Part shown: positions 9,561 to 20,121 of the stretch, one piece after another
Position numbering within the stretch: the first letter of the stretch is position 1
Layout: each line of letters opens with the position of its first letter
Source: an uncultured Hyphomicrobiales bacterium
GTDB lineage: Bacteria; Pseudomonadota; Alphaproteobacteria; Rhizobiales; Ancalomicrobiaceae
Assembly: GCA_903930435.1 (NCBI GenBank)
Contig: CAIYYN010000054.1
Span: 372,001 to 436,000 of the forward strand
Length of the DNA: 64,000 bases
Reading direction: 5' to 3'
The notes under the pieces: generated by a model
Told to the model about the DNA's origin: nothing
Seen by the model: the letters and a program-made list of their open reading frames with translations, nothing else
The model's database searches: none
Position numbers and translations under genes: made by a program

Positions 9561-10262
9561 ATGCCGCGCAAGAATGAACCAACAACGCGGCTTTGTGCGG
9601 TGACGCGCGAAACGCGGCCTGTGTCCGAACTGATCCGGTTTGTGTGTGATCCCGATGGTCACGTGGTGCCGGATCTGAAACGACAGCTACCGGGGCGCGG
9701 CATGTGGGTAACTGCAAGCCGCGAAACGGTGGAGACGGCGATCAAGCGCAAGGCGTTTGGCCGAGCCTTTGAAGGTTCGGTCACGGTTGATGCGGGATTG
9801 CCGGAGCTGATCGAACGCCTCTTGACGGAGGCCGCGCTCGGCACCTTCGGTCTGGCCCGCAAGGCTGGATCGGTGCTGACCGGCTTTGCCAAGGTCGAGG
9901 CGGCGATTGCAAAAGAACAGCTTGCCGGTCTCGTTCATGCGAGCGAAGCCGGCGAAGATGGTGTATTGAAGCTCGCTGCGGCACTTTCGCGGCGAAACCG
10001 GCAGGGCAGGGATGCAAATCCGGGCCATGCCAGCGAGAAAAGCGGGATTCCGGTCATCCGTTCTTTCTCAGGCGCACAATTGGACGTGGCACTTGGGCGC
10101 TCAAATGTGATACATGCTGCACTTCTCGCGGGCCGGGCGAGCGATATCTTCATCGAGCGTGTCATAGCGCTCGACCGCTACCGGGGCACTTCGGGGTTCC
10201 CGGCGGCACTTAACGACGGTCAGGCAAGCGGAGATGCTCCGCAGGATACGACAGGCTCATGA
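9561..10262 (+). CDS. YlxR (DUF448) domain fused to an L7Ae-like RNA-binding domain, 233 aa
   Basis: The first 80 residues are a YlxR/DUF448 domain: [19 protein letters not shown] near the start and the signature [13 protein letters not shown], with KRKAFGRAF after it. Residues of about 90-210 resemble the ribosomal L7Ae/L30e fold ([19 protein letters not shown], then a [13 protein letters not shown] segment). This fused form, usually called RNA-binding protein, sits between nusA and infB in many alphaproteobacteria. Its exact role is not settled; YlxR has been linked to RNase P and transcription. GGAGGG precedes the ATG at 9561. Its TGA overlaps the infB ATG in an ATGA, which implies translational coupling. 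Confidence 0.9.
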   Translation: MPRKNEPTTRLCAVTRETRPVSELIRFVCDPDGHVVPDLKRQLPGRGMWVTASRETVETAIKRKAFGRAFEGSVTVDAGLPELIERLLTEAALGTFGLARKAGSVLTGFAKVEAAIAKEQLAGLVHASEAGEDGVLKLAAALSRRNRQGRDANPGHASEKSGIPVIRSFSGAQLDVALGRSNVIHAALLAGRASDIFIERVIALDRYRGTSGFPAALNDGQASGDAPQDTTGS

Positions 10263-13200
10263 ACGACACGAAGACCAGTGGCGACAAGACAATCCATGTC
10301 GACGTCAAAAAGACGTTGACGCTGAAGCCGAAAACCGATTCCGCAAGCGTGGTTCGGCAAAGCTTCAGTCATGGGCGGTCGAAAGCAGTCGTCGTCGAGA
10401 CAAAGAAAAAGCGGCCAATTCTGAAGCCGGGTGAAGTTGCACCGCCAGAAGCGGCGACCGCACGCACGGTTGTGCCTGCAGCTCCCGTTTCTCAGCCTGC
10501 TGCGCCTCCGGTTGTGGCGGAAGTCAAGGTGGTGGCCCCGGTGCCAGCCCCGAGCCCTGCACCGGTTTCGACTGCTACTGTTCCCGTTGCTGCACCCAGT
10601 GCGGTCGAAGTGGTGGCAGAGCCGGTCGTGGCAAAGGTCGCTGAACCGGTCGTACCCGCAGCACCGATTGTTCCCGTGGCAGCGCCGGTCGCCGAAGCGC
10701 CGAAACCGGTTGCCCCGATTGTCGTGAAGCCGGCGGCCCCGACGGTCGCCGCGCGTCCTGCTGCTGCAACAGCTCCTTCATCCACCCAAAATAATGGCCG
10801 TCCCGGCACGAACCAGCGCAACCAAACGCAGAACCGGCCCCAGCCCGCGCGAACGGGCGTGGTCCTTCAGGCGTTGTCGGAAAGCGAACGGTCTGCACGT
10901 GGTCAAGCGCTGATTGCGGCTCGTGCTCGCGAGATCGAAGATCGCAAGCGCGCCGAAGAAGACGCCAAGCGCCGGGCGATTGAAGAGGCTCGCCTCAAGA
11001 TCGAGCGCGAGGAAGCCGAGCGTCGCAAGGCCGAGGAAGAAGCCCGCAAGCGGATCGAAGACGATGTCCGTCGGCGCGCTGAACAGGAAGCACAGCGTCG
11101 CGCTGGCGGCGGTGGTGCACCCGAACCACGCGCCCCCTCAGCTTTGGGACCGAAGCCAATTGTGCCTGGTGCCCCTGGCCCCGGCGGCAAGTCGGCTGCG
11201 CCTGCTCCCAAGACATTGACGCCGCTTTCCATCAAGCCGCAGCTGACGCGTGAAGACGAAGAAGAAGACGATCGCCGCCGTGGTGCAGCCCGTCCGTCGT
11301 CGATCCCGAAGAAGCCGATGGTGGCCGTTCCCAAGGCACCGACGCGCGCCAAGGAAGATATTTCCAAGCAGCGCGGCAAGCTGACGGTCGTCACCGCCCA
11401 GACGGATGATGAAGACAGCGAGGGTCGTGGACGGTCCGTCGCCGCCTTCCGTCGTCGCGTCCAGCGCCAGCAGCGCCGGATGATGACCAACGAGCCGCGT
11501 GAAAAGATCATGCGCGAGGTGATCATTCCTGAGACGATCACGATTCAGGAACTCGCCAACCGCATGACCGAACGTGGCGTTGACGTCATCAAGCTCCTCA
11601 TGAAACAGGGGCAGATGATGAAGGTCAACGACGTCATCGACGCCGACATGGCCCAACTCATCGCCGAGGAAATGGGCCATACCGTCAAGCGTGTGGCCGA
11701 ATCCGACGTCGAAGAAGGCCTCTACGCATCGCCTGATCCGGAAGATGCGCTGGTGGCACGCGCACCGGTCGTCACGATCATGGGCCACGTCGACCACGGC
11801 AAGACCTCCCTGCTCGATGCGTTGCGCAAGGCCAATGTCGTGTCCGGCGAAGCTGGGGGTATCACCCAGCACATTGGTGCCTATCAGGTCGAAATCCACG
11901 GCCAGAAGATCACCTTCATCGATACGCCAGGCCACGAAGCGTTCACGGCCATGCGCTCGCGCGGTGCCAAGGCAACCGACGTCGTGATCCTCGTGGTTGC
12001 GGCTGATGATGGCGTGATGCCGACGACGATCGAAGCGATCAATCATTGCCGCGCGGCAAACGTGCCGCTCATCGTGGCGATCAACAAGATCGACAAGCCG
12101 TCGGCTAATCCGCAACGCGTTCGCACCGACCTTCTGCAGCATGAGATTGTTGTGGAATCGATGGGTGGCGACGTCCTCGAAGTTGAAGTGTCCGCCAAGG
12201 AACGCCTCAACCTCGACAAGTTGCTGGAAGCGATCCTGCTCCAGTCCGAAGTGCTCGAGTTGCGCGCCAACCCGAACCGGTCGGCAGAAGGCGTCGTCAT
12301 CGAAGCCAAGCTCGACAAGGGTCGCGGTCCCGTTGCGACGGTTCTCGTGCAACGCGGCACGCTCAAGGTTGGTGACATTCTTGTTGCTGGCAGTGCGTGG
12401 GGACGTGTTCGTGCGTTGCTGGATGACAAGGGACGTGGCGTCAAGGAAGCCTTGCCGTCCATGCCTGTCGAAGTCCTTGGCTTCCAGGAAACACCGGATG
12501 CCGGTGATCGCTTCACGGTTGTCGAAAACGACTCCCGTGCACGCGAAGTCGCCGATTACCGGATGCGCATGAAGCGTGAGAAGATCCAGGCGCGCGGTTC
12601 GGCACAACGCGGATCGCTTGCCGACATGATGTCGCAGCTGAAAGACACCGGTCGCAAGGAATTCGTGCTGTTGGTCAAGGGTGACGTCGGCGGGTCCGTC
12701 GAAGCCATCGTTGGCGCGCTCGAAAAGCTCGGCAATGATGAAGTTCGGGCACGTGTCATCCACGCAGGCGTCGGCGGGATCACGGAATCCGATATTTCGC
12801 TGGCCGCTGCGTCCAAAGCCGCGATCATTGGCTTCAACGTCCGCGCCTCGAAAGAAGCACGCGAAGCCTCCGAGCGTGAAGGCATCGAAATCCGCTACTA
12901 CAACATCATCTACGACCTCGTTGATGACGTTAAGTCGGCGATGTCCGGCATGCTTGCGCCGGAATTGCGCGAGACCATGCTTGGCAATGCACGCATTCTG
13001 GATATCTTCCTGGTCTCCAAGATCGGCAAGGTCGCGGGCTGTCTCATCACCGACGGTATTGTCGAACGCGGTGCCGGTGTGCGCCTCATTCGAGAAAACG
13101 TCGTTGTGCACGAGGGCAAGCTCAGCCAGCTCAAGCGTTACAAGGACGACGTCAACACCGTGTCGTCCGGCGTCGAGTGCGGCATGGCCTTCGAAAACTA

Positions 13201-13267
13201 CCAGGACATGCGTGTCGGCGACACCATCGAGTGCTACCGCGTCGAGACGATTGCGCGCAGCCTCTGA
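10259..13267 (+). CDS. infB: Translation initiation factor IF-2, 1002 aa
   Basis: IF-2 is the GTPase that brings initiator tRNA to the 30S subunit and drives subunit joining. A long N-terminal region is low in complexity: Pro/Ala/Val-rich at about residues 60-190 and a Glu/Arg/Lys charged helix at about 210-280. The IF2_N domain ([17 protein letters not shown]) is near residue 420. The G domain, about 505-670, has [14 protein letters not shown] (G1), DTPGHEAF (G3) and NKIDKP (G4). Domains II to IV follow and end in [19 protein letters not shown]. The start overlaps the previous gene by four bases. Length is normal for an alphaproteobacterial IF-2. Confidence 0.98.
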   Translation: MNDTKTSGDKTIHVDVKKTLTLKPKTDSASVVRQSFSHGRSKAVVVETKKKRPILKPGEVAPPEAATARTVVPAAPVSQPAAPPVVAEVKVVAPVPAPSPAPVSTATVPVAAPSAVEVVAEPVVAKVAEPVVPAAPIVPVAAPVAEAPKPVAPIVVKPAAPTVAARPAAATAPSSTQNNGRPGTNQRNQTQNRPQPARTGVVLQALSESERSARGQALIAARAREIEDRKRAEEDAKRRAIEEARLKIEREEAERRKAEEEARKRIEDDVRRRAEQEAQRRAGGGGAPEPRAPSALGPKPIVPGAPGPGGKSAAPAPKTLTPLSIKPQLTREDEEEDDRRRGAARPSSIPKKPMVAVPKAPTRAKEDISKQRGKLTVVTAQTDDEDSEGRGRSVAAFRRRVQRQQRRMMTNEPREKIMREVIIPETITIQELANRMTERGVDVIKLLMKQGQMMKVNDVIDADMAQLIAEEMGHTVKRVAESDVEEGLYASPDPEDALVARAPVVTIMGHVDHGKTSLLDALRKANVVSGEAGGITQHIGAYQVEIHGQKITFIDTPGHEAFTAMRSRGAKATDVVILVVAADDGVMPTTIEAINHCRAANVPLIVAINKIDKPSANPQRVRTDLLQHEIVVESMGGDVLEVEVSAKERLNLDKLLEAILLQSEVLELRANPNRSAEGVVIEAKLDKGRGPVATVLVQRGTLKVGDILVAGSAWGRVRALLDDKGRGVKEALPSMPVEVLGFQETPDAGDRFTVVENDSRAREVADYRMRMKREKIQARGSAQRGSLADMMSQLKDTGRKEFVLLVKGDVGGSVEAIVGALEKLGNDEVRARVIHAGVGGITESDISLAAASKAAIIGFNVRASKEAREASEREGIEIRYYNIIYDLVDDVKSAMSGMLAPELRETMLGNARILDIFLVSKIGKVAGCLITDGIVERGAGVRLIRENVVVHEGKLSQLKRYKDDVNTVSSGVECGMAFENYQDMRVGDTIECYRVETIARSL

Positions 13268-13273
13268 CACATT

Positions 13274-13306
13274 GCGAGCAGCCCGGAGTGGTCCGGGCTG
13301 CTTCGC
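13274..13306 (+). terminator. Hairpin between infB and rbfA
   Basis: A perfect 10-bp stem (GCAGCCCGGA with TCCGGGCTGC, 4-nt loop) is extended by a further GCGA/TCGC pairing across one bulged T. The following T-run is weak (TTCGCTCTACTT), so it may be a partial terminator or a 3'-protecting stem inside the operon. Confidence 0.5.
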
Positions 13307-13396
13307 TCTACTTAAAGGACGGTCGCGCGCAGGCGTCGATCCAGTTTTGCGCAGACCGGCGGGTCCAATTCCCGCCGCTGGGCTTGAGGACACAAG

Positions 13397-13801
13397 ATGG
13401 CATCACGGTTTGATCAGGGGGTCGCAGGCCCCTCGCAAAGGCAGTTGCGCGTCGGCGAACTTATTCGCCATGCGCTGGCTGATATTCTCGCACGCGGCGA
13501 AATCGCCGACCCGGACCTCGATGGCGTGATCGTCACTGTACCGGAAGTGCGCATGTCGCCCGATCTGAAGCATGCGCTTTGTCTCGTCATGCCGCTTGGC
13601 GGGCGCAATCAGGATAAGGTCATCGTCGGGCTGGAGCGCAGCGCCAAATGGTTGCGCGGACGTGTCGCGAAAAAGGTGAATCTCAAATTCGCCGCAGAAC
13701 TCCAGTTCCGCCTGGATACCCGTTACGAAGATGACGATCGCGTCACTGAAATGCTCAAGGCACCGGAGATCGCCAAGGACCTTGGTGGCGCGAAAGAGTA
13801 G
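13397..13801 (+). CDS. rbfA: 30S ribosome-binding factor RbfA, 134 aa
   Basis: RbfA is a small KH-type protein that binds the 30S subunit and helps 16S rRNA 5'-end maturation. The N-terminus QLRVGELIRHALADILARGEI and the strands VIVTVPEVRMSPDLKHALCLVMP are typical, as is KWLRGRVAKKVNLKFAAELQFRLDTRYED near the C-terminal end of the fold. The ATG at 13397 has GAGGA upstream. It lies between infB and truB, the usual order. Confidence 0.96.
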   Translation: MASRFDQGVAGPSQRQLRVGELIRHALADILARGEIADPDLDGVIVTVPEVRMSPDLKHALCLVMPLGGRNQDKVIVGLERSAKWLRGRVAKKVNLKFAAELQFRLDTRYEDDDRVTEMLKAPEIAKDLGGAKE

Positions 13802-13839
13802 GGCGCAGACCAAATCCAGTTTTGAAAGAACCAGAACCC

Positions 13840-13952
13840 CTCATCCGGCCTTCGGCCACCTTCTCCCACAAGGAGAGAAGGCGACATATACGATGCGCCT
13901 TCGTTTATCCCCTTCTCCCCTTTCGGGAGAAGGTGCCCAACGGGCGGATGAG
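13840..13952. repeat. RIME-like palindromic intergenic element
   Basis: About 113 bp bounded by inverted ends CTCATCCG (13840-13847) and CGGATGAG (13945-13952). Inside are GGCC-TTC-GGCC (13847-13857), a CCTTCTC/GAGAAGG hairpin (13859-13881) and a perfect 9-bp hairpin CCTTCTCCC/GGGAGAAGG (13911-13933). Mosaics of CCTTCTCCC stems with a CCTCATCCG border are well known as interspersed repeats of rhizobial genomes. It lies between rbfA and truB and could form a large stem-loop in the operon transcript. Confidence 0.75.
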
Positions 13953-14000
13953 CGGTAAACGAATTGCAGCATTGGTTATTACCCTCAGAGACCCATTCCC

Positions 14001-14921
14001 ATGGCCCGCAAGAAGAAACATGATGACGTCAACGGTTGGCTTGTGCTGGACAAGCCGGTTGGCATGACCTCGACGCAAGCGGTCGCTCGCGTCAAACGAC
14101 TGATGAATGCCAACAAGGCAGGTCACGCCGGGACGCTCGATCCGCTGGCCTCGGGACTGTTGCCGATTGCGCTTGGCGAGGCCACGAAGACCGTGTCCTA
14201 CATCATGGATGGTCGCAAGGTGTACCGGTTCGTCGTGCGCTGGGGCGAGCAGACATCCACGGACGATACCGAAGGCACGGTCATTGCAACCTCGGACCAC
14301 CGGCCTCGTGAAGAGGATATTCTCGATATCCTGCCGGAGTTCACCGGCGAGATCATGCAGACGCCACCGCAATTCTCCGCGATCAAGATCGAGGGTGAGC
14401 GCGCCTATGACATGGCGCGTGCCGGTGAGACCGTGGCGCTCGAAGCCCGCCCCATCCTCGTGCATCGGCTGTTGCTGATCGACATGGAAGACGAGCATAC
14501 GGCCGTGTTCGATTGTGAATGTGGCAAGGGCACTTATGTGCGGGCGCTGGCGCGCGACATGGGTCTGCGGCTCGGCACGCGTGGGCATGTGATCGGGTTG
14601 CGCCGGCTGCTGGTCGGGCCGTTCGGCGAAAATGACATGGTGCCAATGGCCGAGATCGAGGATCTTGCGGAGCAGGACGATCTGGCCGCACCGCGTTCAG
14701 TCCTGCTGTCCGTCGATACCGCCCTTGCCGATCTCCAGCAACTGGATGTGCATCGCGATGCAGCCGCGCGACTTCGGCGGGGGCAGTCTGTCATTCTGCG
14801 GGGGCGTGACGCGCCTGCAAGCGCCGACGAAATCGCGGTGTTCTCAGGCGGCGATCTGGTTGCCATCGCCGAGGTTGACAAGGGCGAACTGGTGCCCAAG
14901 CGGGTGTTTAATCTCGATTGA
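14001..14921 (+). CDS. truB: tRNA pseudouridine(55) synthase TruB, 306 aa
   Basis: TruB makes pseudouridine 55 in the T-loop of tRNAs. The start MARKKKHDDVNGWLVLDKPVGMTS and the catalytic box HAGTLDPLASGLLPIALGEATK are present; the aspartate of GTLDPLA is the catalytic residue. QTPPQFSAIKIEGERAYDMAR and CGKGTYVRALARDMG are further family motifs, and a C-terminal extension of the Hyphomicrobiales type ends ELVPKRVFNLD. The gene follows the repeat element and ends 23 bases from the convergent transporter gene. Confidence 0.97.
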   Translation: MARKKKHDDVNGWLVLDKPVGMTSTQAVARVKRLMNANKAGHAGTLDPLASGLLPIALGEATKTVSYIMDGRKVYRFVVRWGEQTSTDDTEGTVIATSDHRPREEDILDILPEFTGEIMQTPPQFSAIKIEGERAYDMARAGETVALEARPILVHRLLLIDMEDEHTAVFDCECGKGTYVRALARDMGLRLGTRGHVIGLRRLLVGPFGENDMVPMAEIEDLAEQDDLAAPRSVLLSVDTALADLQQLDVHRDAAARLRRGQSVILRGRDAPASADEIAVFSGGDLVAIAEVDKGELVPKRVFNLD

Positions 14922-14944
14922 ACACCAGGCCGTTCACGGAGTGA

Positions 14945-15919
14945 TCAGGCTTTTGCCGGTCGCGCCGCATATTTCTGGGCCATGGTTGCGCAGACGAACA
15001 GCTGGATCTGGTGAAACAGCATCAACGGCAGGATGATCAATCCGATCGCCTTGCCGCCGAGCAGGATATTCGCCATCGGGATACCGCTGGCGAGGCTCTT
15101 TTTCGAGCCGCAGAAGACGATCACGATCTCGTCTTCCTTGTTGAAGCCGAGCCAGCGGCTCACAACCGTCGTGGTCACGATCACGATGGCCAGCAGCAGG
15201 CTATCGATGAGGAACAGGACGATCAGGCTCGTGATGCTGATCTGGGACCAGATTCCCGCCGCCATGCCTTCAGAAAAGGCGGCATAGACAACGAGCAGGA
15301 TCGAGCCGCGATCCACATAGCCGATGATGCTCTTGTAACGCGTGATGACCGGCATCACCCAGCGACGCGTCAGCTGACCGAGTGCGAAGGGCAAAAACAG
15401 CTGCAAGCCGATGGATTCCAGCGAATGCCAGCTGAACCCGCCAGCCTTGGATGTGATCAGGAAGGCGACGATCAACGGTGTCAGGATCATGCCGAACAGG
15501 TTGGATGCCGAGGCCGCGCAGAGCGCTGCGGGAATATTGCCGCGCGCAATCGATGTAAACGCGATGGATGACTGCACCGTCGACGGCAGCGCGCAGACAA
15601 GCATCAGTCCGACAGCCAGCTCGGTCGGCAGCCATGCGCCAAACAGCAGGTTGAGCACCAGTCCGATCACTGGAAACAGGACGAAGGTCGACAGCAGCAC
15701 CAGTCCCTGCAGTCGCCAGTGCGTGATGCCGCCGATCACGGCCTCGGTCGAAAGCTTGGCCCCATACAGGAAGAACAGCAGAAAGATCGCAGCAAAGACA
15801 ATATAATCAAACGCGCGCGCTGCCTGACCCGTGACGGGAAGGATTGCGGCAAAAACGACAGTGGCGACAAGCAGTGCCAGGTAAGGATCGATACCAAGAC
15901 GGGAGAGGAATTTCGACAT
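14945..15919 (-). CDS. BASS-family (bile acid:sodium symporter-like) transporter, 324 aa
   Basis: An integral membrane protein with about ten hydrophobic segments, matching the SBF-like family. The segment FDYIVFAAIFLLFFLYGAKLS and the conserved LMLVCALPSTVQSSIAFTSIARGN (the crossed-helix core with the sodium-site residues of the family) are visible. Members move organic anions with sodium; the substrate here is unknown. The start is put at ATG 15919; an in-frame GTG at 15925 would add two residues, and neither has a clear ribosome binding site. The gene breaks the otherwise plus-strand truB-rpsO order. Confidence 0.88.
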   Translation of the reverse strand: MSKFLSRLGIDPYLALLVATVVFAAILPVTGQAARAFDYIVFAAIFLLFFLYGAKLSTEAVIGGITHWRLQGLVLLSTFVLFPVIGLVLNLLFGAWLPTELAVGLMLVCALPSTVQSSIAFTSIARGNIPAALCAASASNLFGMILTPLIVAFLITSKAGGFSWHSLESIGLQLFLPFALGQLTRRWVMPVITRYKSIIGYVDRGSILLVVYAAFSEGMAAGIWSQISITSLIVLFLIDSLLLAIVIVTTTVVSRWLGFNKEDEIVIVFCGSKKSLASGIPMANILLGGKAIGLIILPLMLFHQIQLFVCATMAQKYAARPAKA

Positions 15920-16242
15920 GGGCACGCTCGATATCCGGGATGATCAAACACGTTGGGAGGTCATTAGCATTGATAGAACCAGAAATGCAGCAAACATCAA
16001 TCGAAAAGGCCGTCACATCAGCCATGAGCCTTGCGGGCAACAATTGAGCGCTGTTGAAGCGGCGGCTGGATTTCAGTGATATCACTTGTGACGTCTCGCC
16101 AATCTATAATTGACGACAGCCTCTAGCCTTTGCGCCAGAATTCGTGCATAAGCACCGCTCGCATGGCAAAAGCGCCCTGCGTCGACCGTGCTGGACGACA
16201 TCCCGGCTCGGCCGTTCACCTCCAGACACAAAGGAGCCACCG

Positions 16243-16512
16243 ATGTCGATCACTGCAGAACGTCGTCAGGAAGTCATCAAGACCTATGCCACCAGCGCCA
16301 ATGATACGGGTTCGCCGGAAGTGCAGGTCGCCATTCTGTCGGAGCGCATTGCCAATCTGACCGAACACTTCAAGACCCACGCGAAGGATAATCATTCCCG
16401 TCGTGGTCTGCTGAAGCTCGTCAGCCAGCGTCGCAGCCTCCTCGACTACCTGAAGAAGAAGGACGAGGCGCGCTATCGCACCATCGTCGAGAAGCTCGGC
16501 CTGCGTCGCTGA
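16243..16512 (+). CDS. rpsO: 30S ribosomal protein S15, 89 aa
   Basis: S15 is a primary 16S rRNA binding protein of the 30S platform. The sequence from [16 protein letters not shown], through [37 protein letters not shown] and [13 protein letters not shown] to EKLGLRR is canonical and full length. A perfect AAGGAG (16231-16236) stands 6 bases before the ATG, which settles the start. A TATAAT hexamer at 16105-16110 lies upstream, without a good -35 box. The gene is followed by pnp, the conserved rpsO-pnp order. Confidence 0.98.
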   Translation: MSITAERRQEVIKTYATSANDTGSPEVQVAILSERIANLTEHFKTHAKDNHSRRGLLKLVSQRRSLLDYLKKKDEARYRTIVEKLGLRR

Positions 16513-16836
16513 GCGAGCTTCCCGCTTGAAGATCTTCGGCGACGAGAGGGCATGAAGCCTTCCCGCCGCCGTTTGCGTTTAACCCCGTGGATCGGGCGCG
16601 CATGCGCCCTGTCCTCTGAATTGAAAAGCCCGCCCGGCAGACCATTTGCCATGGCAGGATCGCTGACCGCTCTCATTGTCCGGTCCAAATCGGACTAACT
16701 GCCTGAGAGCAGCCTGCCGTCTTGCTCATGGCCCAAGGCACGAGATTTGCGCCCGACGGTGCCGATCATCGTGTGACCAAGGGGTGCAGCCTGAGAGGTT
16801 GTTCCCTTGCCGGGGATTATGAGACAGGAAAACACC
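16513..16836 (+). promoter_or_regulatory. rpsO-pnp intergenic leader with several stems
   Basis: The 324 bases hold no gene but have stems: GGGCGC/GCGCCC (16594-16609, 4-nt loop), and GCTCTCA (16669-16675) pairing with TGAGAGC (16704-16710) around an inner GTCCG/CGGAC stem (16678-16695). In Escherichia coli the pnp leader is a long stem cut by RNase III, which lets PNPase repress its own messenger. A similar role here is inference from position and structure. Confidence 0.4.
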
Positions 16837-18969
16837 ATGTTTGAACTCCATCGCGAAGTCATTGAATGGGGCGGTCGCCGCCTCGTTCTCGAAACCGGCA
16901 AGATTGCCCGTCAGGCCGACGGTGCTGTCCTGTGCACCTATGGTGACACGACCGTGCTCGCCACGATCGTTGCGGCCAAGGAGCCGAAGCCGGGTCAGGA
17001 CTTCTTCCCGCTGACCGTCAACTATCAGGAAAAGGCGTTCGCTGCCGGCAAGATCCCGGGCGGCTACTTCAAGCGTGAAGGTCGTCCGACCGAAAACGAG
17101 ACGCTGGTCTCGCGCTTGATCGATCGCCCGATCCGTCCGCTGTTCGTCGAAGGCTTCAAGTGCGATACGCAGGTGATTGCGACCGTGCTCAGCCACGACC
17201 TCGAAAATGACCCGGATATCGTTGCTCTGGTTGCTGCTTCGGCAGCCCTGACGCTGTCGGGCGTGCCTTTCATGGGTCCGGTCGGCGGCGCGCGCGTCGG
17301 TCTCATCGATGGCGAATTCGTCCTCAACCCCGCCATCGACGTCATGGAAAATTCCAAGCTCGATCTGGTCGTGGCCGGGACCGCCGACGCCGTGCTCATG
17401 GTTGAGTCGGAAGCGCAGGAATTGTCAGAAGACACTATGCTGGGCGCCGTGATGTTCGGTCATCGCGGATTCCAGCCGGTTATTGAGGCGATCATCCGTC
17501 TGGCTGAAAAGGCCGCCAAGGAGCCGCGCGATTTCACGCCGCCGGACCTGTCGGATGTCGAAGCAGCTGTTCTGGCCATCGCCGAGACAGACCTGCGCGA
17601 GGCCTACAAGCTGACCGCCAAGCAGGAGCGCTACAAGGCCGTTGACGCCGTGAAGGCCAAGGTCTTCGGCGAACTCTGCCCGGCTGAAGGTGAAGCCAGG
17701 TTCCCCAAGGAAAAGGTTGCCACCGTTTTCAAGGAAGCCCAGGCCAAGGTTGTCCGCTGGAACATCCTCGACACCGGCATCCGCATTGATGGCCGCGACG
17801 TCAAGACCGTTCGCCAGATCGTGTCGGAAGTCGGCCTTCTGCCGCGCACGCATGGGTCATCGCTGTTCACGCGCGGTGAAACACAGGCGCTCGTGGTCGC
17901 CACGCTCGGCACCGGTGAAGACGAGCAGCTCGTCGACTCGCTGGAAGGGACCTACAAGGAGCGCTTCATGCTCCATTATAACTTCCCTCCCTATTCCGTC
18001 GGCGAAACAGGCCGCATGGGTTCGCCGGGACGCCGCGAAATCGGCCATGGCAAGCTCGCCTGGCGCGCTGTGCACCCGATGCTGCCGCCACACCACGAGT
18101 TCCCCTACACGCTCCGCGTCGTTTCCGAGATCACGGAGTCGAACGGGTCATCCTCGATGGCAACCGTTTGCGGCACCTCGCTGGCGCTTATGGACGCGGG
18201 CGTACCGCTGAAGTCGCCTGTGGCCGGTATCGCGATGGGGCTGATCCTGGAAGGCGAGCGCTATGCGGTGCTCTCCGACATCCTGGGTGACGAAGATCAT
18301 CTCGGCGACATGGACTTCAAGGTGGCCGGATCGGCAAACGGCATCACGTCGTTGCAGATGGACATCAAGATCCAGGGCATCACCGAAGAGATCATGAAGG
18401 TGGCGCTGGAACAGGCCAAGGGCGGTCGCATCCATATTCTGGGTGAGATGTCCAAGGCGATCGTCGAGCCGCGCGCCGAAGTCGGTGAGCATGCGCCCCG
18501 CATCGAGACGATGAAGATCCCGACCGACAAGATCCGTGAAGTCATCGGGTCTGGCGGCAAGGTCATTCGCGAGATCGTCGAAAAGACGGGTGCCAAGGTT
18601 GATATTTCCGATGACGGAACCGTCAAGGTCTCCTCGTCCGATCAGAAGAAGATCAAGGCTGCCGTCAACTGGATCAAGTCCATCGCCGCTGAGCCGGAAG
18701 TGGGCATGATCTACGAAGGCACCGTCGTGAAGTGCATGGAATTCGGCGCATTCGTGAACTTCTTCGGTTCACGCGATGGCCTCGTCCACATTTCGCAGCT
18801 GGCACCGCGCAAGGTGGCCAAGGTGACCGACGTCGTGACCGACGGCCAGAAGGTCTGGGTCAAGCTGCTTGGCTTCGACGAGCGCGGCAAGGTGCGCCTG
18901 TCCATGAAGATGGTCGACCAGGCAACCGGCGAAGAAATCAAGCAGGAAGGCGAGCAGCAGCCCGCCTGA
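16837..18969 (+). CDS. pnp: Polyribonucleotide nucleotidyltransferase (PNPase), 710 aa
   Basis: PNPase degrades RNA 3' to 5' by phosphorolysis and is part of RNA turnover complexes. Two RNase PH domains (about residues 10-230 and 310-540) flank a helical linker. The first has [22 protein letters not shown]; the second has [19 protein letters not shown] and the catalytic region [19 protein letters not shown] with its aspartates. A KH domain ([15 protein letters not shown], about 565) and an S1 domain ([19 protein letters not shown], about 625) follow. The start is set at ATG 16837 ([14 protein letters not shown]), the usual family N-terminus, with AGGAAA upstream; an upstream in-frame start would add ten residues. 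Confidence 0.97.
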   Translation: MFELHREVIEWGGRRLVLETGKIARQADGAVLCTYGDTTVLATIVAAKEPKPGQDFFPLTVNYQEKAFAAGKIPGGYFKREGRPTENETLVSRLIDRPIRPLFVEGFKCDTQVIATVLSHDLENDPDIVALVAASAALTLSGVPFMGPVGGARVGLIDGEFVLNPAIDVMENSKLDLVVAGTADAVLMVESEAQELSEDTMLGAVMFGHRGFQPVIEAIIRLAEKAAKEPRDFTPPDLSDVEAAVLAIAETDLREAYKLTAKQERYKAVDAVKAKVFGELCPAEGEARFPKEKVATVFKEAQAKVVRWNILDTGIRIDGRDVKTVRQIVSEVGLLPRTHGSSLFTRGETQALVVATLGTGEDEQLVDSLEGTYKERFMLHYNFPPYSVGETGRMGSPGRREIGHGKLAWRAVHPMLPPHHEFPYTLRVVSEITESNGSSSMATVCGTSLALMDAGVPLKSPVAGIAMGLILEGERYAVLSDILGDEDHLGDMDFKVAGSANGITSLQMDIKIQGITEEIMKVALEQAKGGRIHILGEMSKAIVEPRAEVGEHAPRIETMKIPTDKIREVIGSGGKVIREIVEKTGAKVDISDDGTVKVSSSDQKKIKAAVNWIKSIAAEPEVGMIYEGTVVKCMEFGAFVNFFGSRDGLVHISQLAPRKVAKVTDVVTDGQKVWVKLLGFDERGKVRLSMKMVDQATGEEIKQEGEQQPA

Positions 18970-19194
18970 TTGCCTTCGACACTGTGATGACATGGCATCG
19001 GCAGGCCCCCCACGGCCTCCGGTGCCGTTCGTGCGACTGCCTGCGGAACCGGATCTTTCCGCCGCAGCCTTGAATTGTGACTTGCCCGGTGATCCGGGCG
19101 GACATGCCCAGCGTAGACATTCAAATACTGCATAGCATTACTGGTTGCAGCGACAGCCATTTCGGTTGCCACAGGTACCGTTCAGGACAACATC

Positions 19195-20121
19195 ATGCAT
19201 TTGCTGATTTTCGGGCTTGGTTATTCGGCCCGCTATTCCCTCGAATTCCTCGAGCCGCACATCGATTCGGTGGCAGCGACGACGCGGTCGCCGGAAAAGG
19301 CGCGCTGGATGCAGGAGCGTGGCATTGTTCCCATCCTGTTTGACGGTGAGCAGCCAAGCGAGAATGTGATCGAGGCGCTCGATGTCGCGACCCACGTGCT
19401 CGTCTCCGCAGCGCCAGACGAGGCCGGTGACGCGGTCTTGCGGCATCATGCAGCGGATATTGCGCAGGCGGTCACCTCCAGCCAGCTCGGCTGGATCGGC
19501 TATTTCTCGACGGTTGGCGTCTATGGCGACACGGGCGGGGCCTGGGTGACCGAGGCCAGTCCGGTCCAGCCGGTGTCGGCCCGTTCGCGCTGGCGGGTCG
19601 AGGCGGAAAAGAGCTGGATGCGACTTGGCGAAGAGGTGGAATGCCCGACCGCGATCCTCCGGCTCGCCGGAATCTACGGTCCGGGCCGTAATCATTTCGT
19701 GAATCTGGAAGCAGGCACCGCACGACGGATCATCAAGCCGGGGCAGGTGTTCAACCGCATCCATGTCGATGATATCGCCGCAGTCGTCGAACGCGCCGCC
19801 GTGACGGAAGCCGACGGCATCTTCAATGTGACCGACGACGAGCCCGCCTCCTCGGAAGTGGCGATTGCCTATGCAGCGGAACTGATGGGCAAGCCGATAC
19901 CCGAAGGCATTCCGTTCGAGACAGCCGAGCTGAGCCCGATGGCGGCCACCTTCTATGGCGAAAACAAGCGCGTGAAGAACGACGCGATCAAGAACCGGCT
20001 CGACATCGAACTCGCCTTCCCCTCCTACCGCGAAGGCCTCGCAGCCCTCTGGGAAGACGGCGCATGGCGCGGCGAGGATGAAGATCAGGACGACGCCAGC
20101 CCCCGCTTCAAGCGGGGGTGA
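19195..20121 (+). CDS. NAD(P)-dependent epimerase/dehydratase-like SDR protein, 308 aa
   Basis: An extended short-chain dehydrogenase fold protein. The N-terminal nucleotide-binding segment is MHLLIFGLGYSARYSLEFL, close to the GxGxxA/G type of the YeeZ-like group rather than classical GalE. A STVGVYGDTGG segment carries the catalytic Ser/Tyr (YGDTGGAWVTE), and RLAGIYGPGRN is the usual SDR motif. The C-terminal part FNVTDDEPASSEVAIAYAAEL is also typical. The substrate is unknown. Its last codons (PRFKRG) lie in a perfect 9-bp hairpin at 20100-20118, and its end overlaps the 3' end of the convergent broken lipoprotein gene. Confidence 0.85.
   Translation: MHLLIFGLGYSARYSLEFLEPHIDSVAATTRSPEKARWMQERGIVPILFDGEQPSENVIEALDVATHVLVSAAPDEAGDAVLRHHAADIAQAVTSSQLGWIGYFSTVGVYGDTGGAWVTEASPVQPVSARSRWRVEAEKSWMRLGEEVECPTAILRLAGIYGPGRNHFVNLEAGTARRIIKPGQVFNRIHVDDIAAVVERAAVTEADGIFNVTDDEPASSEVAIAYAAELMGKPIPEGIPFETAELSPMAATFYGENKRVKNDAIKNRLDIELAFPSYREGLAALWEDGAWRGEDEDQDDASPRFKRG

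Noticed and set aside
11138-13393. A 751-codon open frame antisense to infB
   Set aside because: Long antisense frames are common opposite GC-rich genes with strong third-position bias. infB on the other strand is certain, and this translation shows no domain.
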